64,000 nucleotides of DNA from Zarea fungicola (taxonomy: Eukaryota > Ascomycota > Sordariomycetes > Hypocreales > Cordycipitaceae): positions 62,001 through 126,000 of the forward strand of contig FWCC01000145.1 in NCBI GenBank assembly GCA_900169235.1. The letters are read 5' to 3'. The translations under genes and the position numbers were made by a program. Below the pieces are notes generated by a model that was not told where the DNA came from, did no database searches, and worked only from the letters and a program-made list of their open reading frames with translations. Below are positions 42,300 to 52,132 of this stretch, one piece after another; the first letter of the stretch is position 1; the number at the start of each line of letters is the position of its first letter.

Positions 42300-44068
42300 A
42301 TGGCACACGACGGCAAGCCTGTCGGTGACATGGAAAAGGAAACGTCCTCCATTCACCATGTCGACAAGCAAAACAGCAACAGCATTGTCGCTGATGGCGA
42401 CTCGAGTGACGTGGACCACGGCTTCTCTGAGCAGGAGCAACGCAGCATCATCAAGCGCATTGATCGGCGCCTGGTGCTCATGGTCGGCACCCTGTACTGC
42501 GTCAGTCTAATGGACAGAGTCAACATGAGCTCTGCCAATATCGCCGGCATGGGCAAAGATCTCGTCTTGACCGGCACTCGATATGTATGCATTTTTGGGC
42601 CCTTGTTGTGCGCATAGTTGCTAACCGCATCTTCAGAATGTCGCAAATTTAGTCTTCTTCATCACCTACATCATCTTTCAGCCACCGTCAACGATCCTCA
42701 TTCGAGCCATTGGCCCGCGAATCCATCTTTCTGTCATCACTCTTCTATGGGGAGCCATCACACTTGCCATGGGCTTCGTCCACAATCACATTCAGATTGC
42801 CGCCCTACGAGCCGTGCTCGGTGTATTCGAGGCTGGCTTCTTCCCCAGCGCTGTATATCTCCTGAGCACATGGTACACTCGATGTGCGTACCTTTTTAAT
42901 CCTTTCGGCTTCCTATGCAAAAACCTATTGACTAATTCACGATTATAGACGAGGTCGGCAAGCGTTACTCCGTCTTTTACATCGTCGGGTGCGTTGCATC
43001 AGCATTCTCCGGTATCCTCGCCTACGGCGTAAGTAGAGACAAGATTTCCATTCTGAAACTTTCCTCGGCGAAAATTATAATGTAGTCTAATGCTTTTTCT
43101 TTTCTTCCACAGCTTATGCAGCTCAATGGCAAGGCTAATCTGGCCGGCTGGCGATGGATCTTCCTCGTCCAGGGTCTCATCACCATGGTCCTTGCGATCC
43201 TCGCCTACTGGCTTCTTGTCGACTTCCCCGACTCGGACCGCTCTACGTGGAGCTTCCTCGGCAAGGCTGAGCGTCAATGGATCATTGCCCGCATCCAGCG
43301 CGACCGCGGTGACTCCAAGGTCGCCAAGTTCAACCTCGGCCAATTCATCCGCGGCGGCGCCGACGTCAAGATCTGGGCCTACGCCTTCATCTTCTTCAAC
43401 ACGACCACAATCAGCTACGCACTCGCCTACACCCTCCCCCTGCTCCTCGTCGGCAGCATGGGCTTCACCGTCGGGCAGGCCCAGTGCCTCGTGGCCCCCC
43501 CCTACGTCTTTGCGGGCATGGTCATGTTCGCCAGCGCCTGGATCGGCGACCGCTGGCGCTTCCGCGGACCCCTCATCGTCTTCAACATGCTCCTCTGCCT
43601 CATCGGCCTGCCCATCATGGGCTGGGCCAAGAGCAACGGCGTGCGCTACTTTGGCGTCTTCCTCGTCACGGCCGGCGCCAACTGCAACGTCCCGACAGTC
43701 ATGTCCTTCCAGGCCAACAACCTGCGCGGCCAGTGGAAGCGCGCCTTTTGCAGCGCCACGCTGGTCGGCTTCGGCGGCATCGGCGGCATCGCGGGCAGTC
43801 TCGTCTTCCGCGAGCAGGACAAGCTCACCGGCTACAAGCCTGGCATGTATGCCTGCATTGCGTGCGCTACTCTCAACATTGTTCTCGTCCTCATTTGCGA
43901 TCTTGCCTTTTGGCGCGCCAATAAGGCTGCTGATGCAGGTGGCAAGGTCCCTGAGAGCCATGAAGTAAGACTGCCTTTTTATTCTTGACGTATCTTTTCT
44001 TGATGAAAACAATCGCTAACTATCTGCCACAGGACAATGAGGCGCCCAGCTTCCGATACACCTACTAA
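42300..44068 (+). CDS. MFS transporter, DAL5/anion:cation symporter type
   Basis: Five exons (42300-42584, 42637-42883, 42949-43028, 43113-43964, 44033-44068) give 499 residues. The soluble N-terminus leads to the domain typical of the allantoate/nicotinate/vitamin permease family: EQEQRSIIKRIDRRLVLMVG, then YCVSLMDRVNMSSANIAGMG. Later landmarks are FFITYIIFQPPSTILIRAIG, GVFEAGFFPSAVYLLSTWYT and GWRWIFLVQGLITMVLAI. Twelve hydrophobic segments are expected and are visible by eye. The last exon encodes only 11 residues. The family imports carboxylates such as allantoate, nicotinate, pantothenate or biotin intermediates at the plasma membrane. The substrate is not predictable. It is convergent with the alpha-glucosidase gene. 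Confidence 0.9.
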
Positions 44069-44472
44069 GTATACCGCCGTAGTGCTCAATGGCTTTAAAT
44101 AGTTTGGAGCCTGTTATTTAAGCCTTTTAATGAAGAGAATGGATTATTTTCCCCGCATTTGATTTCGTGTATGCAGGCGATATACTGTTTAATTGAGTAT
44201 GTGTTTGGAATGGGTATGCTTGCGAGTTACTCCTCCTGTTCCGAGATACTTTCTTTTAATAAAAAAAATTGTCGCTCGGTGTTTAATCCAGTTGGCATTT
44301 TGTAAGACTATGTTCAAGTATTTGGCCAACCCTCATTGTATTTATACGACTAAATACTTTCCAATGTAGTGTTTCCCATCATAACACAAGCTCTATAATA
44401 CTGCCCAACTTGGCCTAACGATGTATGTGATATCAAAGTAGATGAGAAGAAATCAAAATATGAAGCCAGAAA
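44069..44472. terminator. Convergent 3' intergenic region
   Basis: 404 bp between the stops of the MFS transporter (plus strand) and the alpha-glucosidase (minus strand). It is AT-rich with several AATAAA-like words (e.g. AATAAAAAAAAT near 44258), suitable for polyadenylation in both directions. No gene seen. Confidence 0.4.
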
Positions 44473-46278
44473 CTACGAACTGATGCTGAAAATCTGTCCT
44501 TCGAACGGTTGCAGCTTCTGCCCCTCGCCCTTGCCTTCGTGTGTTGACAGAATGCGCGTCAACTCGACAGTGTCGTGCTCCTGCAAGCCGAGCTCGGTTG
44601 CTAATGGCACAGTCCACGTTTGCGGCTCCTTGGTAAAGTTCAAAACGACTAGGGCGCGCTGAGATCCATTGCCCTGCGCCTCCTTGACGAAGATGAATGT
44701 GTCCTTGTTCTCGTCTTGCAAGCCAGTGTAGTCGCCATAGACCAAGAGATCCGCATGCTCCCGGCGGAAAGCGAGCATCTTGCGCCAAAACGCAAGCACA
44801 CTGGTCGAATCGTGAAGTTGCGATGCGACATTAATTTCGCCAGCAAGGGGATGCGCCTTCATCCACGGCTCGGCTACATCCTTGCCGGCCTTGATGGCGG
44901 GCTCCGAGAAGCCGCCGTATTGGGCCGCGCCATCCCATGCCATCGGCACACGCGCATGGTCGCGCGCAAGATACTGCATGGCTGCAAAAGCGCGGTCCAG
45001 CTCCTCTTTGTTTTCTGCGCCAAAGGTATCTTTAATCATCTTGTAGTACAAGGAGCTGTCAATGTCGAGGTAGTTTTCCGGCGGGTAGCCAACTTTCGGA
45101 GTATTGACGCAGCCAATCTCCTGGCCCTGGTAGATGTATTGCGTACCGCTGAGGCATGACTGCATCATCGCAAGGAGCTTGGCGCCAGCTACGCGGAACT
45201 CTGGGCTGTCGTCGGTGAAGCGCGATACGGAGCGTGCCTGGTCGTGGTTCTCAATAAAAGCAGTGGTCCACGCATCGGTTCCGCGGATGATGCTCTGTGT
45301 ACGCTCCACGGCTGCCTTGACATCGGGGAGCGTGAAGTTTCGGGGCGTCGTCGCAAACTTGTGCGTCTTGCCGAAGCCGACATCGACAACGTCAAATTGA
45401 AAGACCATATCGAGCTGCTTCTCCTTGGCGCTGACGTACTTGATGACCCTTGCCATGTCGGGTGTGTTGGGCAGCTCGCCGACGGTAATGGCGTCGTAGC
45501 GGCTGAGAATTTCATTCATCTCGCTGAGAAACTCATGCATCCGGGGTCCGTTGCAATAGATCATGCCTGCGGGCTGGAATTCGGCCTTTGGGTCTGTGAT
45601 GGGTGCGTCTGGGTAGTCGGGCAGCTTGCTATACATGTTGACAGTGTCGACGCGGAAGCCATCTACGCCGCGCTCGAGCCAAAATTCCATGGCTGACGCG
45701 TAGATGGCTTTGCGAGTCACTGGATTCTCCCAGTTGAGGTCTGGTTGCTCGACGGCAAAGAGGTGGAGGTAGTACTCCTCTGTGGCCTCGTCCCACTCCC
45801 AGACGCTGCCGCCGCCGAAATTACTGCGCCAGTTGTTGGGAGGCAGGCGCTCGCCCGTCTCGGAGTACTTGGCGGGCTTCCAAACGTACCAGTCCCGCTT
45901 GGCGTTATCCTTGCTGGAACGGGACTCTTTGAACCAGGCGTGCTGGTCGGATGTGTGGTTGATGACGAGATCTAGCATGATGCGCATACCGCGGGCGTGT
46001 GTCTCACGAATCAGCGTCTCCATGTCTTGCACCGTACCGTATGGCCCGTATACATCCTCATAGTTGGCAATGTCGTAGCCCATGTCCACCTGCGGGCTGT
46101 CGTACATGGGGCACACCCAGATGACGTTGACGCCGAGGTCGGCAATGTAGTCTAGCTTGGAGGTGATACCAGGCAAATCACCCATGCCATCTCCATTGGA
46201 ATCGCAAAATGAGGCAGGATATATTTGATAGATGGCAGCCTCCTTCCACCATTTCTTCTCTCGTCCAATGACTGTCAT
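44473..46278 (-). CDS. Alpha-glucosidase (maltase), GH13 family
   Basis: A single-exon gene of 601 residues from the first ATG (MTVIGREKKWWKEAAIYQIY); the upstream extension begins at TTG and is excluded. All GH13 oligo-1,6-glucosidase/maltase regions are present: MLDLVINHTSDQHAWF, the nucleophile Asp in GVDGFRVDTVNMY, the acid/base Glu in AITVGELPN, and the transition-state stabiliser in FIENHDQARSVSRF. No signal peptide, so a cytosolic enzyme that cleaves imported maltose or isomaltose to glucose. It is divergent from an alpha-glucoside-type MFS permease across a 4 kb region carrying repeated palindromes, which points to a maltose utilisation pair under common control (inference). Confidence 0.93.
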   Translation of the reverse strand: MTVIGREKKWWKEAAIYQIYPASFCDSNGDGMGDLPGITSKLDYIADLGVNVIWVCPMYDSPQVDMGYDIANYEDVYGPYGTVQDMETLIRETHARGMRIMLDLVINHTSDQHAWFKESRSSKDNAKRDWYVWKPAKYSETGERLPPNNWRSNFGGGSVWEWDEATEEYYLHLFAVEQPDLNWENPVTRKAIYASAMEFWLERGVDGFRVDTVNMYSKLPDYPDAPITDPKAEFQPAGMIYCNGPRMHEFLSEMNEILSRYDAITVGELPNTPDMARVIKYVSAKEKQLDMVFQFDVVDVGFGKTHKFATTPRNFTLPDVKAAVERTQSIIRGTDAWTTAFIENHDQARSVSRFTDDSPEFRVAGAKLLAMMQSCLSGTQYIYQGQEIGCVNTPKVGYPPENYLDIDSSLYYKMIKDTFGAENKEELDRAFAAMQYLARDHARVPMAWDGAAQYGGFSEPAIKAGKDVAEPWMKAHPLAGEINVASQLHDSTSVLAFWRKMLAFRREHADLLVYGDYTGLQDENKDTFIFVKEAQGNGSQRALVVLNFTKEPQTWTVPLATELGLQEHDTVELTRILSTHEGKGEGQKLQPFEGQIFSISS

Positions 46279-47075
46279 TTTGAAGACGGTTCTGGTCTGC
46301 TGCTTTAGCGGCTGTGAATTTATCAAGCTTAAAATAGATGGAGCGGGGGTGCTGCTTTCTGGGGTTTGGAAGCTTTTGGATGAGCAGGGTAAAGGATGAA
46401 ATATGAAAAGATTATGAATAGTTGTAAATGGAAGATGGATTTCTATGTGAGGGAGATTGGGGAGTGACTTAAATCTTCCAGAGGTCGTGGGTCACAACGG
46501 AGAGTCCGCTGGTAGCAAGACCTTGCGACAATGGAATGTCGGGCCGGGAGAGACACAAATTTATCTGCAGATTCGCTACAAGTCTAGTGTCGGACCGAGA
46601 GGCTCAATAGCCGTCGACAAGTGCTACACTACCCCGGTTTTCGTTGTCTAGCTACTCTGTAGGTAGACGCTGTAAATTTAGCCTTGAAAAATACCCCGGA
46701 ATTTTTTCCACAATTCGACTGTTGGCGACTATTGGCTTGCTTCACGCTGATGCCCCATACTGATTGCCACTTTCGCATGACCTGTCATTGCCATGAAGAA
46801 TGCAGTTGGTTGAATGAAGTAATCCGTCCAACTACGGTATAGGGACAGCCCAACAGGATGGTCAAGTGCAGCCTTTACTACAACAGTTGCATGTAAACCC
46901 GAAACATCCGTGCCAAGTGTATTCGGGAATCACCTCTTGAGGCAGACCCCTCTTGCAGACATGACGCTAGTGTTGGTCACTGTCTGGTCGCTGGGGAAGC
47001 GGGGATGAAGTGGCGGGATGAGGCGGGGATGAGGTTTGTCGAGTCAAGCTGCTGGCACAAGTTGGTGGTTGGATT

Positions 47076-47086
47076 GTCGGACCGAC
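47076..47086. promoter_or_regulatory. Palindrome GTCGGACCGAC (candidate Zn2Cys6 site)
   Basis: A perfect 11-bp palindrome with a single central base: inverted CGG triplets one nucleotide apart, extended by GT/AC. It lies about 800 bp upstream of the alpha-glucosidase start. Inverted CGG triplets are the usual target of binuclear-cluster dimers. Confidence 0.5.
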
Positions 47087-48360
47087 AAAAAGTCGGCTCA
47101 TCTACCACAGGAGGGAGCAGTTAGTTGGTCTTGGTCAAGATCCGGCGCCACGGTGAGAGGCCCCAGCCTCATAGGAGCCAAGTCCAAATTACTCGCTAGT
47201 TTTATTCGGAATACTGGTTGGTAAATATATGGCAGAATTGGTCGGTGTTTCTGGTTACTTGTCAGATGGCCAATACCTTGATTCATATTAAAGTAAAAGA
47301 ATTAAGAATAATGTCCCAAGAGTAAAAGCTAGGCTAGTAGACTCTTTATCCACTACGCAGGAGTGGGTGCTAGCACATGTATAAAATAGTGCTAGTTACC
47401 CTATATAGCTATAGTGCATTAGTCCCTAACATACTGTAAGAATAAATATTATTATTTAGAGGTAAAACTCTTATATTAGTATAAGTATTATAGGACAATG
47501 GTATTATATAATGCCACGCTAAACTGGTATGAAACACCCATGTTCTCATTCATGACAACCCTTAACTTGATCTCTGAAAGTGCACGCGTCGATAATTGTA
47601 TCGAATGCAAGACCGCCAGGACATTTTTTTCTATATGACTGATACACGCCGTTAACTTTTAGACAGTGGTAAAAGAAGCCACAATCCTCTCGGTCAGGGA
47701 TTAAGCCTTATTGTATACATATGACGCTGGGCGGTACATTGGTGGGTAAACCGGTTGCAACAGATTCGCACAGCCCGACGCTGACGAACGCGGCTGCAAC
47801 AGCTAGATGACGGCTAAAGGCCTATGCGTGTAGTTAGTGAGCACTCCCTAAATAACCAGACTGCAGATACGAACTACCATGTTGGTTACGTATGCCGGTA
47901 CTGTGTTGTTGGAACTGTTATGAGAACTTCTCGAATGAAATTTGGGCTGTCGATTTAATACGCAGCATGCCAAGCACCACGTGACAAACAAGGGATCATA
48001 TAACACATATAAAATTACCAGCAATGTCTTATTCATGACAAAAAGAAAATATGGGATGCAAATTATGCTAAACTAATAGCATCTGAACACTCTTTAAAGC
48101 GGCCTACGAATTGTATGTCAATACCCTGAAGTACTCTGCTGGCTACCAACATCCTGGCGTTAACGGCTTGTTGTGAATCTGCCCACGATCGAAGCCTTGT
48201 TGACAACCACTTGCCAGCTAATCGAAAAGCGGCACGCCATGATGCACTGGCCTTTGGTTACTCAACCAATCACGGTAGGAATTTGCCCATGCCTGTATTG
48301 AAAACGTTTAAAACCGGCTATATTTTATTTCAGGCACCGCAAAGGAGCACCGTATCACTT

Positions 48361-48371
48361 GTCGGTCCGAC
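48361..48371. promoter_or_regulatory. Palindrome GTCGGTCCGAC
   Basis: Second perfect copy, followed by CAAAACCTG. A related imperfect palindrome, CGGTCCTGCCGACCG, lies about 50 bp further on. Confidence 0.5.
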
Positions 48372-49025
48372 AAAACCTGTGGAAAAGCCACACTCTGGCT
48401 ACTATACGGGCGCTTACTATTCGGTCCTGCCGACCGCCGAAAACCTGGAGGCTTACACAACCGGATTTGTTTCTCGCCGCTCAAACACATTTTATCAAGG
48501 ATGCACCCATCAGGATCACAGGTCAGAGAGGCGACGCAGTAATTGCGTAGTCCGCCTCGTTGGCGCCGCAGGGCACTCCGTATCCGAACAACCATGGCCT
48601 TGGAGACCAAGCCCTCTGTATTCTAGGGCTGCATTTCAGCACGCCGGGATTGAACTATTGCTTGCCTTCTGAAATTGTCCTCGTCGCCTTCGACGCCAAC
48701 TCCGTAGGAGCAGAAGCGATAGTTTTCTTTATGCTCCAAACTCCCTGCCTTTTTAAACCCCATGTTTTATTGAACGCGCCATGATTCAACCGACTATACG
48801 TAAGATATTAATGCAATTGACGAGAGGAGGCCTGCTAAAACTGTAAGAAAAAAACGCCAACTCCCGGTAAGCTCAACCGTTACTTGCTGAACTACAGATT
48901 GTAATTGTTGATGAAAGAGTCTCTTTAGAATTAATTAATGCTTGAGAATCCACATTTTCTTGATGCGTATTCCGTATTAAACGGCTGAATGAACCTCTGG
49001 TCACCATCGACAGTTGAGGCTTCTT

Positions 49026-49036
49026 GTCGGTCCGAC
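49026..49036. promoter_or_regulatory. Palindrome GTCGGTCCGAC
   Basis: Third perfect copy, about 1.27 kb upstream of the permease start. Its left flank CTT matches that of the 48361 copy, but the wider flanks do not align, which argues against a recent transposon copy. Confidence 0.5.
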
Positions 49037-49314
49037 AGAATTTACAAGTGAAACCGTGGCTGGTCAGCCTCAATTGTGCTCACGCCATCAGATGCGCTGT
49101 CTCCGCTCCCCCATACTATTGTACGGCACGCTTGCTTGCCATTTTTATCAATCTCTTGGGTCAAACCAACCGCGAAGCGACAACCGCGAACTCCCACCTT
49201 GGAGAGCCCCATCAGCTTCATTGTGGCCAGAACTCACATGTCCCATCCCCCATCTAGTCTTAGTGAGTGCGCGCCAATTTTGTTGCTAATACGATGCGGC
49301 ATTTCCTGCACAGA

Positions 49315-49325
49315 GTCGGCCCGAC
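49315..49325. promoter_or_regulatory. Palindrome GTCGGCCCGAC
   Basis: Fourth perfect copy with C as the central base, about 970 bp upstream of the permease start. Variation only at the centre is what one expects of a dimer-binding site with a one-base spacer. Confidence 0.5.
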
Positions 49326-49578
49326 AGAGGCCCTTGCTAATTTGAGTGTGGCGAGGGTGATCATCAAGGCTTGGCAGGCAGTTAAAGAAGCTGATAATAT
49401 GACATGCATGTGTGAAAAATAAATTAAATAAGTATATACTATGCAGTTCGAGGATGTATCAAGTTCAATCGCGTCCTGAGAAGAAATGCGTACCATGTTA
49501 GCACCAATTGCTATGGCCTTGGCTAGAACTAGGACCAACTCTACCGCAGGGTATTAGGCCATTCCCTCAAAATCCTTC

Positions 49579-49589
49579 GTCGGTCCGAG
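49579..49589. promoter_or_regulatory. Near-palindrome GTCGGTCCGAG
   Basis: Matches 10 of 11 positions of the motif; the last base is G. A matching 10/11 copy, GTCGGACCGAG, lies at 46589-46599, on the alpha-glucosidase side, about 310 bp before that start. Confidence 0.4.
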
Positions 49590-49756
49590 AACTAGTTGTC
49601 TATGATGGAATTAATTATAATCAATACCCCCGATCAGAAACAAAATCTTTAACGTACAAGAGCGCCCCATGGGGAATTAGTGGACAAGACCCCAGACTCG
49701 ACCACGGTAAATGCAGATTAACGGGCCGACCGATCTGAATTTACTGCATCATTCTC

Positions 49757-49767
49757 GTCGGTCCGAC
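49757..49767. promoter_or_regulatory. Palindrome GTCGGTCCGAC (closest to permease)
   Basis: Fifth perfect copy, about 530 bp upstream of the permease ATG. A weaker reverse-oriented match (GTCGGCCCGTT) lies at 49720-49730. Confidence 0.5.
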
Positions 49768-50291
49768 ATGAAACCTGTCTTGCGGTGCAGGCCCAGCTTC
49801 GCTTGAGTAAGTACTCAGTAATAGTTGCCCAGAATCGTCCACGTTCCGGCGTGGCCGTGCGTAGAAACTGGAGCGGCAATTGAAAGGTTTGCGGTGGCTG
49901 CACACCATTTCGGTTAGCTATGGCTCACAATGGCGCAGAGCTAGTGACGAGCCTGGAATGGCCTCGAACTAGAACTCTGGTGAAAGTGCCGCCCCATCCA
50001 CACCACACGGGCACGCACGGATCATAGAATCTGCCCTTCAAACCCCAGACTTTGATTCAACTGTCAACAGCTTTTTCCTCAAGCCTCAATAATGAAATTG
50101 TTATAAAAGCGGCTACTTGCGCCGTTGAAACTCCAAGGCCAAGATAGCAATTCCTCAGACTCTTCAGCAATGACTCAATAGCCACTTACTGACTCAGGCT
50201 ATCTAATCCGCAAAACATCAGCAGTCTTCATAATTCTTGACTCTCTTCTACTCTCTCTATCCCATCTTATTCATTGTACGAATCGTGAGCC

Positions 50292-51956
50292 ATGGGCGCT
50301 CCCAACGAGAAAGAGGGCGTCCCGGATGCCACCATCACCGCCGTCGTCTCCCCAACCATTGATGCGTCTCGAGCGCTCGAGGCCGCGGCCGCCACCGAAG
50401 CGGAACACAACCTCGGCCTCCGCGAGTCCCTCAAGCTCTACAGAAAAGCTTGTCTGTGGTCCATTTTCTTCTCAACATGTATTGTCATGGAAGGCTTTGA
50501 CCTGACCATCATCAACGGTCTCTACGTCTACCCAGCCTTTGCACGCAAGTTTGGTGTCCTGAGTGACACTGGCGACTATGAACTTACAGCCGAATGGCAG
50601 TCAGGCCTCTCCAACGCCGCTCTCTGCGGTCAGATTCTTGGTCTCTTCGCCACCGGTGTCATTGCCGATCGCTTCGGATACCGCAAGACGCTCGTCGGCG
50701 CCCTCGGTCTCTGCGTCTGCTTCATCTTCATCATCTTCTTTGCTGAATCCCTCACACAACTCCTCGTTGGCGAGCTCCTCATCGGCTTCCCATGGGGCGT
50801 CTTTCAGACAGTCACAACAACCTACGCCGCGGAAGTATGCCCTGTCCATCTCCGCGCCTACCTCACCACCTATGTCAACCTCTGCTGGGTCATGGGCCAG
50901 TTCATCGCCTCCGGTGTGCTCCGCGGCATGATTCCCCTCGACAACAAATGGGGCTACAAGATTCCCTTTGCCCTGCAGTGGTTCTGGCCCTTGCCCCTGA
51001 TGATTGGCATCTGGCTCGCCCCCGAGTCGCCCTGGTGGCTCGTCCGCAAGAACCGCCTCGAGGATGCCAAGAGATCGCTCGAGCGCCTCACGACCCGCAA
51101 CAGCGCGGTTGACTTCCGCCCCGACGAGACCATCTCCATGATGGTGCACACCAACGCGATGGAGAAGAAGGTCCAGGAAGGCACCTCGTACCCCGACCTC
51201 TTCAAGGGCGTCAACCGGCGCCGAACCGAGATCGTGGCGGGTGTCTGGGTCATCCAGACCCTCTGCGGCGCCTCCTTCATGGGCTACTCGACCCTCTTCT
51301 ACCGCCAGGCCGGCCTCGCCGTCGAAAACTCCTTTAGCATGTCCCTGGGCCAGTACGCCATTGGTGCCGTCGGCACCATCTTCTCCTGGTTCCTCATGAC
51401 GCGCTTCGGCCGCCGCTCCCTCTACCTCTACGGCCAGTGCATCCTCTTCGTCCTCCTCGTCGCCATTGGCGGCACTTCCTTTGCGGGCCGCGAAAACAAG
51501 GGCGCGCAGTGGGCCATTGGCTCCATGCTCCTCGTCTACACCTTCTTCTACGACTGCACCGTCGGCCCCGTCTGCTACTCGCTCGTCTCGGAAATCAGCT
51601 CGACCCGGCTCCGCACCAAGTCGGTCGTCTTTGCCCGCAACATGTACAACATTGCCAGCATCGTCACCAACATCATCACCCCGCGCATGCTCAACCCCAC
51701 GGCGTGGAACTGGGGCGCCACCTCGGGCCTCTTCTTCGCCGGCACGTGCGGCCTCTGCATCCTCTGGACCTACTTCCGCCTTCCGGAGCCCAAGGGCCGC
51801 ACCTTTGGCGAGCTCGATGTGCTGTTTGAGCGCCGCGTGTCGGCGCGCCAGTTCAGCAAGGCCGTCGTCGATCCGTCGGAGATTTATGGCATCTCGGAGG
51901 AGGAGTCGGATACTTTTGCGGAAAAGGCAAAGTCGGAGTTTGTTGAGCGAGCGTGA
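50292..51956 (+). CDS. MFS alpha-glucoside (maltose)-type permease
   Basis: Intronless, 554 residues. The sequence follows the fungal alpha-glucoside:H+ symporter family: CIVMEGFDLTIINGLYVYPA, GVIADRFGYRKTLVGALGL, then FPWGVFQTVTTTYAAEVCPV and LAPESPWWLVRKNRLEDAKR. Further on are FYDCTVGPVCYSLVSEISST and the closing RLPEPKGRTFGELDVLFERR. Twelve transmembrane segments are visible around a central loop, with cytosolic tails. Known relatives import maltose, isomaltose or related glucosides at the plasma membrane. The divergent GH13 gene would hydrolyse what this imports. Specificity among alpha-glucosides cannot be read from sequence. Confidence 0.92.
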   Translation: MGAPNEKEGVPDATITAVVSPTIDASRALEAAAATEAEHNLGLRESLKLYRKACLWSIFFSTCIVMEGFDLTIINGLYVYPAFARKFGVLSDTGDYELTAEWQSGLSNAALCGQILGLFATGVIADRFGYRKTLVGALGLCVCFIFIIFFAESLTQLLVGELLIGFPWGVFQTVTTTYAAEVCPVHLRAYLTTYVNLCWVMGQFIASGVLRGMIPLDNKWGYKIPFALQWFWPLPLMIGIWLAPESPWWLVRKNRLEDAKRSLERLTTRNSAVDFRPDETISMMVHTNAMEKKVQEGTSYPDLFKGVNRRRTEIVAGVWVIQTLCGASFMGYSTLFYRQAGLAVENSFSMSLGQYAIGAVGTIFSWFLMTRFGRRSLYLYGQCILFVLLVAIGGTSFAGRENKGAQWAIGSMLLVYTFFYDCTVGPVCYSLVSEISSTRLRTKSVVFARNMYNIASIVTNIITPRMLNPTAWNWGATSGLFFAGTCGLCILWTYFRLPEPKGRTFGELDVLFERRVSARQFSKAVVDPSEIYGISEEESDTFAEKAKSEFVERA

Positions 51957-52132
51957 ATCTAGTCACCACCAGAGTGGTATTTGTATTTGCAAGATGTTTC
52001 ATAACTGCTAGTGAAGGCAATGTTTATACTAGAATAAATGCACATTATAAAATATTAATATCTTTTTAGATTGAAATGTAGCGTGATATGACCGTTATGG
52101 TTTAATAACTCAACATGCTATGAAACCAATGG

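Larger units (their letters stand above)
46279..50291. promoter_or_regulatory. 4 kb shared upstream region of alpha-glucosidase and alpha-glucoside permease with palindrome array
   Basis: Between the two divergent starts lie five perfect copies of GTCGGNCCGAC (47076, 48361, 49026, 49315, 49757) and near copies (46589, 49579, 49720). The rest is AT-rich and lacks genes; ORFs here are short and incoherent. An especially AT-rich block (about 47330-47520) resembles RIP-affected repeat DNA. The CT-rich leader just before 50292 is typical of a well-expressed fungal gene. Confidence 0.6.

Noticed and set aside
42999..44012. 337-codon minus-strand ORF
   Set aside because: Antisense shadow of the MFS transporter exons; Ala/Asp/Glu-rich composition is produced by GC-biased codons of the real gene.
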